A stretch of DNA of 64,000 nt. It comes from Tyto alba (taxonomy: Eukaryota > Chordata > Aves > Strigiformes > Tytonidae). Position 1 is the first letter of the stretch; each line of letters starts with the position of its first letter. The position numbers were made by a program, and so were the translations under genes. The notes under the pieces were generated by a model. The model saw only the letters and a program-made list of their open reading frames with translations. It searched no databases and was not told the DNA's origin. The stretch spans positions 37,875,518-37,939,517 of the forward strand of contig NW_024881313.1 in NCBI RefSeq assembly GCF_018691265.1. The letters are read 5' to 3'. Below, in pieces: positions 13,750 through 24,968 of the stretch.

Positions 13750-14948
13750 GATATCCCTGGTTTTTGTTTGACATGGTTTAAAACTTTTAGGAGGACCACA
13801 AGATATTCTGTTTAGGTTTATTTCTTAAAAAAAAGAAAAAAAAAAAAAGTGAGAGCTGTTTAATAAAAGCTCAGACCTCTGGAAGGACATTCATTCAAAA
13901 ATTTTATGAAGATGAAGGAGTAAACAAAATTGACAAGTTGTTTTTGGTTTTGTTTTGTTTCAGTGTTTTTTTTTTTTATTAGAATGTTATGCTCACATAC
14001 TACAAACAAATTAATATAATTTGTGGTCAATGTTGTCTTATGTTAATTTTGGGGTTTGGGATTTGATTTCTGCCATTCCAATGGACACCAGAACACCATA
14101 TTTGTGTGTTATTTTTTGGTACTTATTTTTTGTTATTGAAAAATAACAGAATATTTCTGTCTTAGTCTTTGTGTCTGCAATATACTGAGAGTAGCTACCC
14201 ATTGTCTCTCCTCTAACATGGTAATTGTCTAGAAAAGCAATTTGCACTGATACAGTATGATAATATTCACACACTTTGTCCTTTGCAGAACTGAGGCATA
14301 TATCAGTCCATAGTAAAATGAAAAATGTTCCAATTTTACACATTTCAAAGGCCTGAAATTTTTATGTCCCTCTCTTGTTATAAATGCAAGAGAAGACAAG
14401 CAAATTTCAGAAAATTTCTGAAATACATAATAAAATAATTAATTAATTTCCTTGTCTGTGGCTGACCAGAGAAACAGACTCCGTTTTACCGGCAGTGAAG
14501 TGGGTCAATTGCTTTATCCATAAGCTATCTCAGAAAACTGGCATTTTGATATATCTTTAGAGCATCATCATCATATGAATAAGGAAACTATGATAATCCA
14601 ATGCATTTTTCATTCTCTGACATTTAATAGGGAATAGTATTAAGGTGGATCATCAGCATTTGCATACTGTAATTGTTTTTGCATAGGTTTGGGAGGGCTG
14701 AGTTAACAGAGACCTGTCAGTTATATCAGCTTTTTAATTAGTTTATTTCACTACTGTTCTCTAGTGTCTAGGCAAGTCAACTTTAAAGTAACTTCAGACT
14801 AGATTTGTGCCTTAAACTAAAATATGAATGCAATGTTATATATTAGCAAAATAAACTGTTCATGTTTCTTAACCCTGACAGCAGTGTTCCTCTCTCCTCA
14901 GCTGTTCAGATTTCATAGATTGTTTTATTGAGAATAATGGAAGCATAT

Positions 14949-14980
14949 TGGTTCATATTCATTCAAATAAATATGAACCA
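14949..14980. other. Perfect stem-loop, 11-bp arms, 10-nt loop
   Basis: tggttcatatt (14949-14959) pairs exactly with aatatgaacca (14970-14980) across the loop 14960-14969. It is too short for a pre-miRNA. Recorded as structure only. Confidence 0.7.
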
Positions 14981-15095
14981 GGGCAACTAAAGAGGAATTA
15001 GTCTTTACAGACTGTAGTCCATTAAAGTTTTAGGCATAAAATTTGGGGTAGCCATCTAAAATTACCCACTTCTGTCTGAAAAAGAAAGATTAGAG

Positions 15096-15146
15096 GTCAG
15101 GTAGTTGAACAAGATGATCGTTGTAGGTTCCTTCCAACTAACCATT
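15096..15146 (+). mobile_element. CR1 LINE 3'-end fragment (+)
   Basis: The run from about 15101 (gtagttgaacaagatgatcg) to the cttccaact word matches the end of the CR1 3' UTR on the + strand. Only the last 50 or so bases survive, which is typical of the severe 5' truncation of CR1 copies. It abuts the oppositely oriented CR1 fragment at 15147, so the two 3' ends meet tail to tail. The exact left edge is uncertain. Confidence 0.7.
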
Positions 15147-15250
15147 CATAGAATCGTAGAACCATGGAATCACTTAGGTGACCTTTAAGATAATCGAGTA
15201 AAGCCATAACCCTAATAGAGCCAAATCCAGCACTAAACCATGTCCCCATT
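15147..15250 (-). mobile_element. CR1 LINE 3'-end fragment (-)
   Basis: catagaatcgtagaaccatggaatc followed by an 'acctttaagat-atcgag' block and 'cactaaaccatgtcccc' is the reverse complement of the CR1 3' UTR end. The repeated 'atagaat' words are the octamer-type CR1 terminus. About 100 bp remain. The copy is diverged, with small deletions, so it is old. No target-site duplication was seen, as expected for CR1. Confidence 0.85.
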
Positions 15251-16521
15251 AGGGTGCATGTTTCAGATATCTAATCAGATAAATCCCACCCTGTAAATCA
15301 ATGATTAGAGGACAGGATGAGGAGAAAGAGCTGACTAATGAGTGTGATTTATAGTGTCCATCTTATATCCCCATTTTGGATGCAGAATGTTCTTCTGGAA
15401 GGAACCATATTTATCACTGACTCTAGGAGAAATTTAGCAATCAAGTTATGTCAAATACCAGCTTTTAGACAACAGACATTATGTGAGATGAATCCCAGCT
15501 TCTGATCCAAGGGTTTGTGCCTTAACCTTTAAATGTCCTTCTTCCATCTTCCCTAAAAGACTGCTCTTGAGGGATGAATCTAAACAACAGTGCTGGTCAT
15601 GGACAACACTGTAAGAATATTTAACTGGAAAAAGAAGAAGAAACATGTATCATTATTGGTCTTGAGATATTAAGAGTGTTATGAAAGGTTTATCTTAAAA
15701 ATTGTGAGCTTGATTATTTAAAAATCAAAGTAGCAGGGGAAAAAAAGTAATAAAGGGGTAAACTATAAAATATTGGAAAGAGAGGGATTATCAGAAAAGC
15801 CTAGACATAGATCTGGTATTGTATGACACCCCTGGTAATGGAATTGCACTCAGGAAGATGAGAAAAAGCAAACCTGTATATCCTTATTGTTAACAACATG
15901 ATCTGACTCTACATTTCCATGAGGAGAAGTAAGCCCAAGATGTCCATGTCCACCCTGTCTTCATTCTAAAGCCTTCAGACTGATGTGGCAGAGTGGAAGG
16001 CAGGTCTACTCTTTTTAGCCACTACATTTCATAGTCTAGCTCATGACCAGAAATCCAAATCAATGCTAGAGATGTATCCCATCCTGCTGCCTCCACCTTG
16101 GGGACAAAATCTTCTGCTGCAGCCATTAATCTTAAATCATATTAAGATGAGTCTTATTATTCGGTAAACTGAAGCTTCCTCCAAGACATGTATATCATAT
16201 TTTCAAGCACTGGTTTAAACCAGAAAACAATAGCTGTCCTTGTAAGAAGATGGACATGTCTGTTGTTGCAAGACACCTCTTGCTCTACAACAGCACCAAA
16301 CACGTCTGGTCCACTTGATATTCATGGCTCTACCATTTGTATACTGGACTTTCACTGTTCTGGTTGAGTCCCATCTGACAATCCTTTATACCTTCGATAC
16401 AGCCAGACAGCTCTCTGTAACTCTGTCTAAATATTCACAGAATTACCCAGCTTCTAAAAGGTACAGTTCTTAACTGCTTGCCTAAGACTGTACTTTTCCC
16501 CTCTAGATTATTATACAAGCT
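15251..16521. other. Unique AT-rich non-coding DNA
   Basis: I see no recognisable gene, repeat or structured element between the CR1 pair and the LTR. The only notable sequence is the TSD copy AAGCT at 16517-16521, immediately left of the LTR. Confidence 0.55.
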
Positions 16522-16676
16522 TGTCCTGGGTTGAGTGAGTGGTGGAGTTTTTGGTGGCAGGGGAGGGAGCTATCGGGGTGGCCCCCTGTGAGAAGCTTCT
16601 CGAAGCTCCCCCAGCTCCACATCAGCTCCACTTCTGTTTGGGAAATTGAGCCCATCAGCTGCGCCTCTGCGATAAC

Positions 16677-16685
16677 GTATTTAAG
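16677..16685 (+). promoter_or_regulatory. TATA-like box of LTR copy 1
   Basis: gtatttaag lies about 155 bp into the LTR, where a U3 promoter is expected. The sister LTR has the same box preceded by an intact CCAAT motif. Here the equivalent position reads gcccatcagc, so the CCAAT box has been lost by substitution. Whether the promoter still fires cannot be judged from sequence. Confidence 0.55.
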
Positions 16686-17040
16686 AAGGGACGTGGTGAC
16701 GGGCAGTGGGACTTGTGAGTAGGAGTTGCTGCAGCTGCATGAACACCAAGGTCAGTGGAGGAACGGAGGAAGAAAGGAGGGGGGAGGTGTGCCGGAGCAG
16801 AGACCCCCCTGTATCCTGTGGTGAGACGGCAGGGCGGCCCCCCCCACCACCCATGGAGATCTACGGTGGAGCAGACATTGATTTATGGCCTGTTGTTCCT
16901 GCTCAACTGATCAAGGTTCTGTGCCCAAAGAAGGCCGGGGTCTCATGGGAAAAGGCAGCCCCGCTGCTGTAATTCAGTGCTGGGAGGATTGCAGCATGCG
17001 GGGGAGTCCCACGCTGGAGCAGCTCGGGAAGGGCTGCAGC

Positions 17041-17177
17041 TGTGGGAGGGAATCCAGTCGGAGGAAGTTAGTGACCCATGACGGAGCAGTGTGGGGAATG
17101 CTGCGGCCCATGGGAGGAATTCAAGTCAGAGAAAGTTTGTGGAGGACTGTCTCCTGTGAGAGGGGGACCACGATGGA
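17041..17177 (+). repeat. Imperfect 68-bp tandem duplication inside LTR copy 1
   Basis: The unit starting gtgggagggaatccagtcgg near 17042 recurs as atgggaggaattcaagtcag near 17110, each followed by an aagtt(a/t)gtg word. Such internal tandem units are common in avian ERVL LTRs. This block falls inside the segment absent from the sister LTR. Confidence 0.6.
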
Positions 17178-17398
17178 TCAGGGGGTAACAAGTTTTGGAC
17201 ACTCCCCTCACCGAACATGAAGGAAGTGGCAGCACTGACTGCACCCCCCATTCCCTGCCCCTGCGCCCCTGGGGGAGGAGGTAGAGATATCGGGAGCAGA
17301 GCTGAGCCCGGGAAGAAGGGAGGGGTGGGGGGAAGGTGTTCTCAAGATGTGGCAATGCTTCTCACTGTCCTACTCTGTTATGTGTTGTTAGTGTCTGT

Positions 17399-17404
17399 AA
17401 TAAA
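17399..17404 (+). terminator. AATAAA polyadenylation signal of LTR copy 1
   Basis: Canonical AATAAA followed by a T-rich run (17412-17424). This is the expected R/U5 polyadenylation arrangement, and it is conserved in the inverted sister copy. Confidence 0.65.
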
Positions 17405-17592
17405 TGTATGTTCTTTTTTTCTTCCCCTAACGAGTTTGCCTTTTGCTCGTGATCATAAAAGGGGGATTTTTCCCCATCCCAGTCCTATCTTGAACCCCAA
17501 GCCTGGCTCTCTGTCCCTTCTCATTGCCGGAGGGGAAGGGAGAGAGAGCTGCTGCCTTGTGGTTGGCTGCCAATCAGGCCTAAACCACGACA

Positions 17593-20500
17593 AAGCTGAA
17601 GTTGAATTAATTTGGCATGCGCAAGAAACATTGAAGACTGCCAAAAGTTCAGATGACAGATTTTAATAAATGGGAGGGGATTTTACACTGTTTATTTGTT
17701 TCTTTCTCATGAAGGTGTAGCTATCTACTTTTACTGCCTGGTGATTTTCCAACTCATTCTCTTATTTCCTGCTTGTGACCTGCTCTTCCAAAAGTAATGA
17801 GTGATCTGGTCTCCTGCAAGAGCTGCTTTCATTGATAGTCTGGAAGTTTGCTCTGAACATTATTTAATTTTTTTCATGGAGTCTGATTCTCACCATCTCC
17901 TCCTCCTTTGCCAAGCCTTACAGTACCTACAGTGGGTAGCTGTTGTCCTGTTAAATTTATCCTGCCATGAGTTTCCACCCACTTCAGCCTCATTTTGTTC
18001 GTCCTTTCCACTTTTTCTGAAGGTCTTCAACTAATCTTCAGTGCCCTTCTGTTTTCTTCCAAAATAGGTGATGTCTGGAACACAAAGTATTCCTGTAAAG
18101 CACCATTCTGTGCTGCATAAAGATACGGGCTTGCTAAAGGAGCTCAATACACAAACATGGAAACTTGCTCATGGAGCTGAATGGATACACAGAACAAAAC
18201 CAGAAAAATAGTGTCAAAAAAAAAGTCTCAAAACCTTTCAGGCAATTTTAAATTAAATTAGTTTGGTGTCTGGTTAACAATATTTCAGATGTTTTCATTT
18301 GTTTTAAGTGAAATAGCAGTAAGAAAGACAGGAAAACAACTACATTAACTTGAAAGAAAAAGAAAAAAAACCACACACCATATTTATATCTCCCCTCCCA
18401 TTATTTATATTTCAAACCCATTTTTGAGGAAAGGTTTTCAGCAAGTTTTTCATGAATAAGTCCCATATTTCCACTATCTTTATGAGAAATCTATTATTAA
18501 GAAAAAAAAAATAGTGGTCATGATGATCTTGCTATCTTTCATCCAGGTATGACAACAATAATTTGCCTGAATGTTTTCACTATTACTTTTGGAAGACTCT
18601 ATCACAAGGATTTTGTAAGTTCAAGAGAGGAGAGTCATATGGTGAGAGATATTCCATGACAGCACAGCAGAGAACAGGAGAAGAACCCAGATGACCCTGA
18701 TTCTGTTGCAAGAAGTCAGCAGCACTGGAATTAATCTCCTTTAACAAGTTACATACAAGCTAGCCATAAACTAGCCATTCAAGTTATGTAAAGAGCCAGT
18801 GGGGAGAGAGAGGTGTCTCCATAGGCTACTAGACAATGTTAAAAGTGTGGTTTAGGACAGGCTGAATTGTCCCATAGAAGCAAACATCTCCCATCTTTTC
18901 TCACAGAAGACCTAGCGCTCAATTCAGATGCCCCATGTAGGTGTCTAGTGCCATCAGAGATGCCATAGGGCTCCCTCTTGGTTTTCAGCTGCTGCATGGG
19001 TTTCCTACAGGTCCTGTGCCAAATATCCCTGCTCTAAGGATGAGATTCAACTCCAGATCAAGACATCTAAATTTCGGATTCTAAATGCTGGTTTCTCTGT
19101 GAAATGGGTGTATCAGCTACACCTACAGTCAGTGAAGATTTATTGAACCTGATCGGTAGCAGTGCTCAATGAACAGGGATGGGTTTCAATTGCCAAACAG
19201 AAGCAGAAAATGTTATTTTAGATGCTGTGGGATACCCCCCTTATCCTTCACCTACAATATCAGATGAGTGGGCAAATATCTCATATATCTTATGTAGTAT
19301 CTGCTAGACCCATGCAAATGTGTTGGCTTAGATTTACTGTACTGGGAGGATGGTCACCATGTTCACATATAGACATCTGCATGCGGGTGCCCAAATACAG
19401 AAATCTTAATCTCAGACTGAGCTCTGCCCTAAAACTATCTCGCACTAAATATGTGACTTTCAGATGGCTGCATTTAGGTTGGAGGGATTCTGCTGCTAAC
19501 TACAAAATCATGCTGTTTTGTCTTAGAACTATTATTCCATAATTCATGCTTGAATTTCCTTCCTTCTCTTTTCTTGCCAGACCCACAAGAATGTCAGCTG
19601 AGAGAAGATTAAGTTTATGCTATTTAACATTGCAGTGATAATGCTCAATTAGCCTTTTTTCAGTTCACATCTGCAAAGGCCAGTGCCAGCTTAAATCACT
19701 TCTATCTATTTGATGTCTCAGATCATGTAACAATCAGTTAAGAACAAGGCTGCAAGCATGATTTTTTTCTTCAGTGGGCACAATTAAATGTATTGAAAGG
19801 ACTCTCTACACAAATAACTCTAGGTGTCTCCTGCCCCTTTTGACAGAATGAAAATCCAGTTTAGCACGTGTGCTTTGCTTCATCTTTATCACTTCAAATA
19901 AAAAATACATTTACATTTTTGGGGGCTTTGTGAAGTTTTCTTTGTCTCCGAGCCAGCTTTAATTTAAATGAGAATGAGGTTCTTCAGTTTTCTCCTCTCT
20001 TGAAGGATTTTTATTTATTTATTTATTCATTCATTTCACTTCACTGTTAAGGAATATGAAACCTGGCATATAGGAAGTACTACCTGTGGTGCAAATGAAA
20101 ATACCAAGATAACAATAAACCTTGAATGTGAACGTGTGGGGATGGAAGGGGAGAGGAACAAGGAGAGAAAAAGCTAAAAAGAAATGAGAGGAAATTAAAG
20201 GTGAGGGGCAGAAAATTCTCCATTTCCCTCTAGGTTTATCATATCTGACATTTTATTTTGAATTTACACAAGAAAACCTTTATAATTTCCTAGAGAACAA
20301 CTGAGCAAATATGCAGGGTTGTGTAGATTTAGGCCTTTTGAAAGCCTCACACCTCCTTGTCTCCCAAATAGGGAAAAAATCTCTGAAGACAGTCAATCAG
20401 GGTCCCTTTATTTGGTTCTAATCTTCAAATTAATATTGTGTGTTTTTGCTAGAACTAAGTACTGAAGCCAGGTCTTCAAAACCATGAAGCCGTATTAAGA

Positions 20501-20929
20501 TTATGGAGATTTTAGAACAGGAATATTTTTATCTATTTTACTTACTTTCTGGTGTTCAGTACTCACAGTGCATCCTTGTTGCCTTTTTTGTCTGTGACCA
20601 AGAGATCACAGGGACTTTCTTTAGACAAAAAACAAGCGAGACCATAAGATTAGTTTTTGACATGTTTGTGTGACAAAATCTACAGATCCTTTCAAGACTA
20701 GCATTAAAATCTGAGATTTCAAAGGCCTTAATGTCTTCAAACTTTTTCTCTGTGACTGACTAATTAATCAATTTTTTTTACAGCTCATTCAGAAGACAAA
20801 TAAGAAAAATAAAAGCTAGTATTGCCAAGACTGGAAATGAAAATGCTAAAGAACATTTTACTATAAAGTGACTCTTTCTTAGGCCTACACATTTTCTTTA
20901 TCAGTTTGAGATGTGATAGGGATGATTAG
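17593..20929. other. Unique AT-rich non-coding DNA
   Basis: Starts with the right TSD copy AAGCT (17593-17597). It contains a short (TTTA)n run near 20010-20033 and homopolymer patches. The segment 18900-19480 has several 'agacatct' and 'catctaaat' words, which may be remnants of an old dispersed repeat, but I could not define ends. No gene was recognised. Confidence 0.5.
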
Positions 20930-21080
20930 ATATTTGTCTTAAGTGAGTGACTGCAGGATGATGGGTTATTCAGTACAGATCAGCAATGTTCTGAGCTCAT
21001 CAGGCTCGATGCAGTTGATTGAGGTGTAATGATTGATTTCACCTATCATGTTCAAGAAAAATTCATTGCTGCTTCAAAAA
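20930..21080. promoter_or_regulatory. Candidate conserved non-coding element (weak)
   Basis: A compact stretch of balanced composition without low complexity, holding ggatgatgggttattcag and tgtaatgattgatttcacc, with TGATTGAT and TAATGATT homeodomain/PBX-like words. It stands out from the flanking A/T-tract sequence. This is a texture judgement only and has not been shown to be conserved. Confidence 0.25.
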
Positions 21081-22074
21081 CAAGGTCAAGATTCCCTCCA
21101 TGGCAACACCAGCCTTTGAGCCTACTAATTACGATATCAAAACCCCCACGTATTAATTACTATTGTTATTATTATAAACAAGATAAATGGTTTGATCTCA
21201 TTTTCAGTATTAGCTTACGTATCCAGGCCACAGGTTTAACACATCTGCATTTTGGCAGAAGTTGACAATGCTAAGAAAGCAAAAGAGAAAGCCTGAAAGG
21301 AATTCTTTTAAAATTACCAACAACCAGTATCTCAAACCAAGTTTGTCAGAGGGATACTAAGGACCATATGCAGCAAATCTCATGCTATTACAAAAGAAAT
21401 CAGTGTCTTTGGGTAAATTAAGTGTTGAGTGGTTAGTTCTGTGCAAATTTCTTCCATGATGAACGTAGAGGAAGAGACACTTATCTGTTGAAGTGACTAA
21501 TGCAACTGGAAAAACCTTAATTGGTACGGATTGCCTGTTGGAATTATGGGAAATAAATCCTATTACTTTACTGGAAACAGGAAGATAAGTTTTGGATTGT
21601 CCCAGGTGTTAATTATTACAGCAAATTTAGCAAGTAAGACAACTAAGAAGAATAGGCACTTATTAATTGCATCATAAAAGTATGGTTGCACAGATCCCCA
21701 GAGGGGTGTTTAGTATGAAAATAACACACTGTAAACAAGCAGGCTTTTGTATTTTTTTAAGGACATTCAGGATATTCCCCTCCAGCACACATAAATAATG
21801 GATTTCCTAAGCTGTATTACTATTTTTTGACATGACTTGTCCTTCTGTCACGTTTGCAGTTCTTAAAATGACATTTACAATTTTACCATTTTCCATGGTG
21901 GTGCTGGTTTCCTCCTCCTGGCAGCTGGTGTTTCCTTGTAATAATGTTTATTGCACAGTCCTCCAGGCCTATTTTCTTACGCTCCCTGCAATCTAATGAA
22001 TGGTCCATGACATTATTACGGGCTCACTAATTTCCAACCAGCTATTGTTCCACAGATCAGTGCTTTCAATGTGA

Positions 22075-22084
22075 TGACTCAGCA
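22075..22084 (-). promoter_or_regulatory. TGACTCAGCA: AP-1 core with Maf half-site
   Basis: On the minus strand this reads TGCTGAGTCA, a TRE/AP-1 heptamer extended on one side by the TGC flank preferred by Maf proteins. It lies 79 bp left of the perfect palindromic MARE. Confidence 0.45.
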
Positions 22085-22162
22085 AGCAGTTCTCCAGTCC
22101 TAAAAATCTTGGGTTTGATAATGATTTCAAGCCAGTTCAGCATTTCAGAAAGGCTGTCGTGT

Positions 22163-22175
22163 TGCTGAGTCAGCA
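22163..22175. promoter_or_regulatory. Perfect 13-bp T-MARE (TGCTGAGTCAGCA)
   Basis: The sequence is the exact palindromic Maf recognition element, bound in vertebrates by large Maf factors (MAFA, MAFB, c-MAF, NRL) and by small Maf/NFE2-CNC heterodimers. One given 13-mer is expected about 0.001 times in 64 kb of random sequence. Binding in vivo is not demonstrated by sequence. Confidence 0.55.
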
Positions 22176-22200
22176 CAGATGGGAAGATATCCTAATCCAT

Positions 22201-24569
22201 CTAAAAGAAGCACAGGAAGAGGGGGGAAAAAAAAATTACAAAGAAGTAAACTGAAAAATCACCATGAATGTTTCAAGAAAAAAGGGATGATGTTGCCACA
22301 ATGAAGCAGAGCAACCCTGAGATACTTAAGGGACAAGAATATCCATGCTGATTACACTGATATGGTCCCATCTTCACCTCAGACACCACCCAGCCTCTGT
22401 AAAACCAAATGCCTTTCTTCTAGTTTTCTCCATTTTGAAGTACTTCTTGGCAAGATCTGTAAATCTCATCACTGTGATCTGTATTCCTCACTATTGCACA
22501 AACTGGTTTAGTATCCATGGAGGGACCTGTGAGTCTCTTGCAAAAGAAATGTAAATGCAAAACCAAAATAACAGACATATTCCCACACAGTTTCCAAGCA
22601 AGTTAAAGTATAGATATAGCTGCAAACTTTCAATACCTAATTTTAGTCCTGATTGTAAAATAAAATGAGGTATATAAACCAGGAACATTTTATTTACTCG
22701 TGCTAATGTTAAGTAAGTTGACCTCCCCCACTTTTGTTTTCCTTGCACAAACACATCTAATCACCAAGACATAGGAAATTGTTCCTGGATTCTGTTGGTC
22801 AGGAGTTAGGTTTTCTTTCAATTAGATATAATTAAGAAATGCAGCCCAGTATCATAACAAGCTCCTAAGGAAATGGCATGTCTTTATTTGACTATGCTTA
22901 CTTACAATGGCATTACTTTTTTTCACTACAGCCAATATATAAACTATTCCTTTTCTGGAATATAATTAATTGCTGAAGGTCAGTAATTAATATCTATGTT
23001 TTACAAGATAGGCTGCACTTAACTGCACTGAAACATAGTGGCAGAGGGGAATACATACAGCAAGGTTTTCTCTGGCACAGTGTGCAGAAGGAATTTTGCT
23101 ATGCATGGGTGGTACCAAGCTGCTAATGATACCCAATTGCCTCATTTAAATAGACCCCTCTGGAAACCTTTGAGCAGACTATCATATTCGCACAGACCTC
23201 CACCAGCCATGAAAAGACGTCTTTTCTTGAATAAGCATTTCGGGAGCAGTTCAGAATTCACAACCTGGTAACATTGTGTTTCCTTTTATTGTCCTTGGAT
23301 GGTGCCAGCCCATGTACTCAAAATGTTTTTCTCCACTTCTCAGGTACTTGCTAACTGCTGATGTGGGGAAATGTTTAACCCACATAAGCAGGGTGAAATG
23401 TGAATTCACCCTCTCAGAAAAAAAAATTAGTTGGGATTTGAATCTCCTTCTGGACATAATATCTGCTTGAAATATCTTTATCTATACAATGAAATAATAT
23501 TGAGAGCTTCCATACTTCTGACAGCCAAAATTTTCAGCACACTGTTTGCATGTACAAGAGCAGGAACCAAAGGACTCTGGTATGACTCTAAAATAGATGA
23601 CTATAAATTGCTTTCCTAAATCCTTGATTTTTTCAAGCTGATACAGTCATTTTCACTTTTGTTATGTAAACACGAAATAAATAAGACCCTTAACAGTGTT
23701 GTCCCCCAAAAAAGCTGAAACCTGTTGCCTACTTCTGGGGCTTTGAAAGTCCAATATAATGCTTGTTTTTAACTCCAAAGGTTGTCACTCCCTTAACTTG
23801 GTGTTGTAATTTTTAATATTTGTTTGTAGCATACGGAATGCTTCATGAGTTTCTAGTTTGCAAGGTGTGCTCTGGAACATCAGAAAAACCAACCCACCAA
23901 CAAAAGGCACACACTCCACCACTCGTGCAAACACTGCAAGAGGTATGGATTAAGCAATTCCTTTTGTTTAGAAATAGGGAGTCAATGAAAACATGTGTTG
24001 TAGTGCTGCCAAAAAAGATCTTAAAATGGATGTTGACAATGCAAACAGAGTAGAATCCACCATTACCAGCAGCTCAGAACTGCACCTCCTCAGCAAGATT
24101 TCATCAGCCTGCAAGGATTGATTCAGCTTTGAGGACTGATGTGAAATAGAACTTTTGACCTCATCATACAGTACTTCTCCAAGGTGACTAACTAATCCAC
24201 ATTACTTCGTAAGACTTTGTGAATGTCCATGGAAACTAATTAGTGGTGAGAAGTTTGTAGTCCCTGCTGTTCGGACCAGATGTATGCCCAGCAAAGACCA
24301 TCCTCCAGGTATCTACTAGGGGATAACACCATTAAAGCCTTTTCAGAGCAATGCCCCCAAGCATCATCATAGTTGGATAAATGCACACATTCAAAATATT
24401 TCAGTCCAAGTGAGGCAGGAAATCAAAATTTAATTGTGTGATCCAGATTTACTCCATGAGTAATCATCCAGTAAAAACACATACCTGGGTAACTGACCAG
24501 CAGAGCAGATGATGGTGACCTCTTCTCTCCTGCTGTGCTAAATATTTGCTTTTCTGCAACTTGTATTAG
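22201..24569. other. Unique AT-rich non-coding DNA
   Basis: No gene, RNA or transposon was recognised. The stretch 23030-23270 is more even in composition than its flanks and could be a conserved non-coding patch, but it has no diagnostic motif. The left TSD copy ATTAG of the next LTR is at 24565-24569. Confidence 0.5.
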
Positions 24570-24968
24570 TGTCCTGGTTTTGGCTGGGATAGAGTTAATT
24601 TTCTTCCTAGTAGCCGGTACAGTGCTGTGGTTTAGATTTAGTGTGAGAATAATGCTGATAATACACTTATGTTTTAGTTGTTGCTAAGTAGTGTTTATCC
24701 TGAGTCAAGGATTTTTCAGTTTCCCATGCTCTGTCAGCAAGCAGGTGCACAAGGAGCATGGACAGGACAGCTGACCCAAACTAGCCAAAGGGATATTCTA
24801 TACCATAGAATGTCATGCCCAGTATAGATACTGTGGAGGGGGAGGAAGGGCAATCACTGCTCAGGGACTGGCTGGACATTGGTCAGTGGGTGATGAACAA
24901 ATTGCATTGTGCATCACTTGACTTTTCTTGGGTTTTATTTCTCTCTTTTTTTGTTATCTTCTTTTTCA

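Larger units (their letters stand above)
1..15095. other. Unique AT-rich non-coding DNA, no gene seen
   Basis: Six-frame reading shows only short isolated ORFs (125 codons at most) with no recognisable protein family, no codon-usage contrast and no neighbouring exon-like ORFs in a consistent frame. The stretch holds homopolymer tracts, one tetranucleotide microsatellite, two short tandem duplications and several small hairpins, listed separately. I see no CpG island and no transposon with clear ends. Non-coding exons and ancient decayed repeats could be present and would not be visible by eye. Confidence 0.6.
16522..17592 (+). mobile_element. Solo LTR of an avian ERVL-type endogenous retrovirus (copy 1)
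   Basis: The element starts TGTCCTGGGTTG and ends CCACGACA, the TG...CA termini of an LTR, and is flanked by a perfect 5-bp target-site duplication AAGCT (16517-16521 and 17593-17597). A 5-bp duplication and the overall texture fit ERVL-class LTRs common in bird genomes. It is about 1.07 kb and much more GC-rich than its surroundings. No internal gag, pol or env region is attached, so it is a solo LTR left by LTR-LTR recombination. A TATA-like box (16677-16685) and AATAAA (17399-17404) give the U3-R-U5 order on the + strand. Positions 17041-17177 hold two diverged copies of a 68-bp unit. ORFs read through it (for example 17217-17666) are not genes. A diverged sister copy lies inverted at 61516-62372. 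Confidence 0.92.
21850..22200. promoter_or_regulatory. Candidate enhancer-like block with Maf/AP-1 sites
   Basis: This 350-bp block is free of low-complexity sequence and contains a perfect T-type Maf recognition element at 22163-22175 and a TGACTCAGCA site (half-MARE plus AP-1 core) at 22075-22084. It also has TAATGTTTATTGCAC near 21942 (forkhead-like TGTTTATT) and a CCATGG/CAGCTG cluster near 21892-21930. Clustering of long, specific sites suggests a distal enhancer. A chance cluster cannot be excluded. Confidence 0.4.

Noticed and set aside
17217..17666. 149-codon ORF, the longest in the window
   Set aside because: It lies inside and runs past the solo LTR. Its sequence is LTR-derived and ends outside the element, with no protein-family resemblance.
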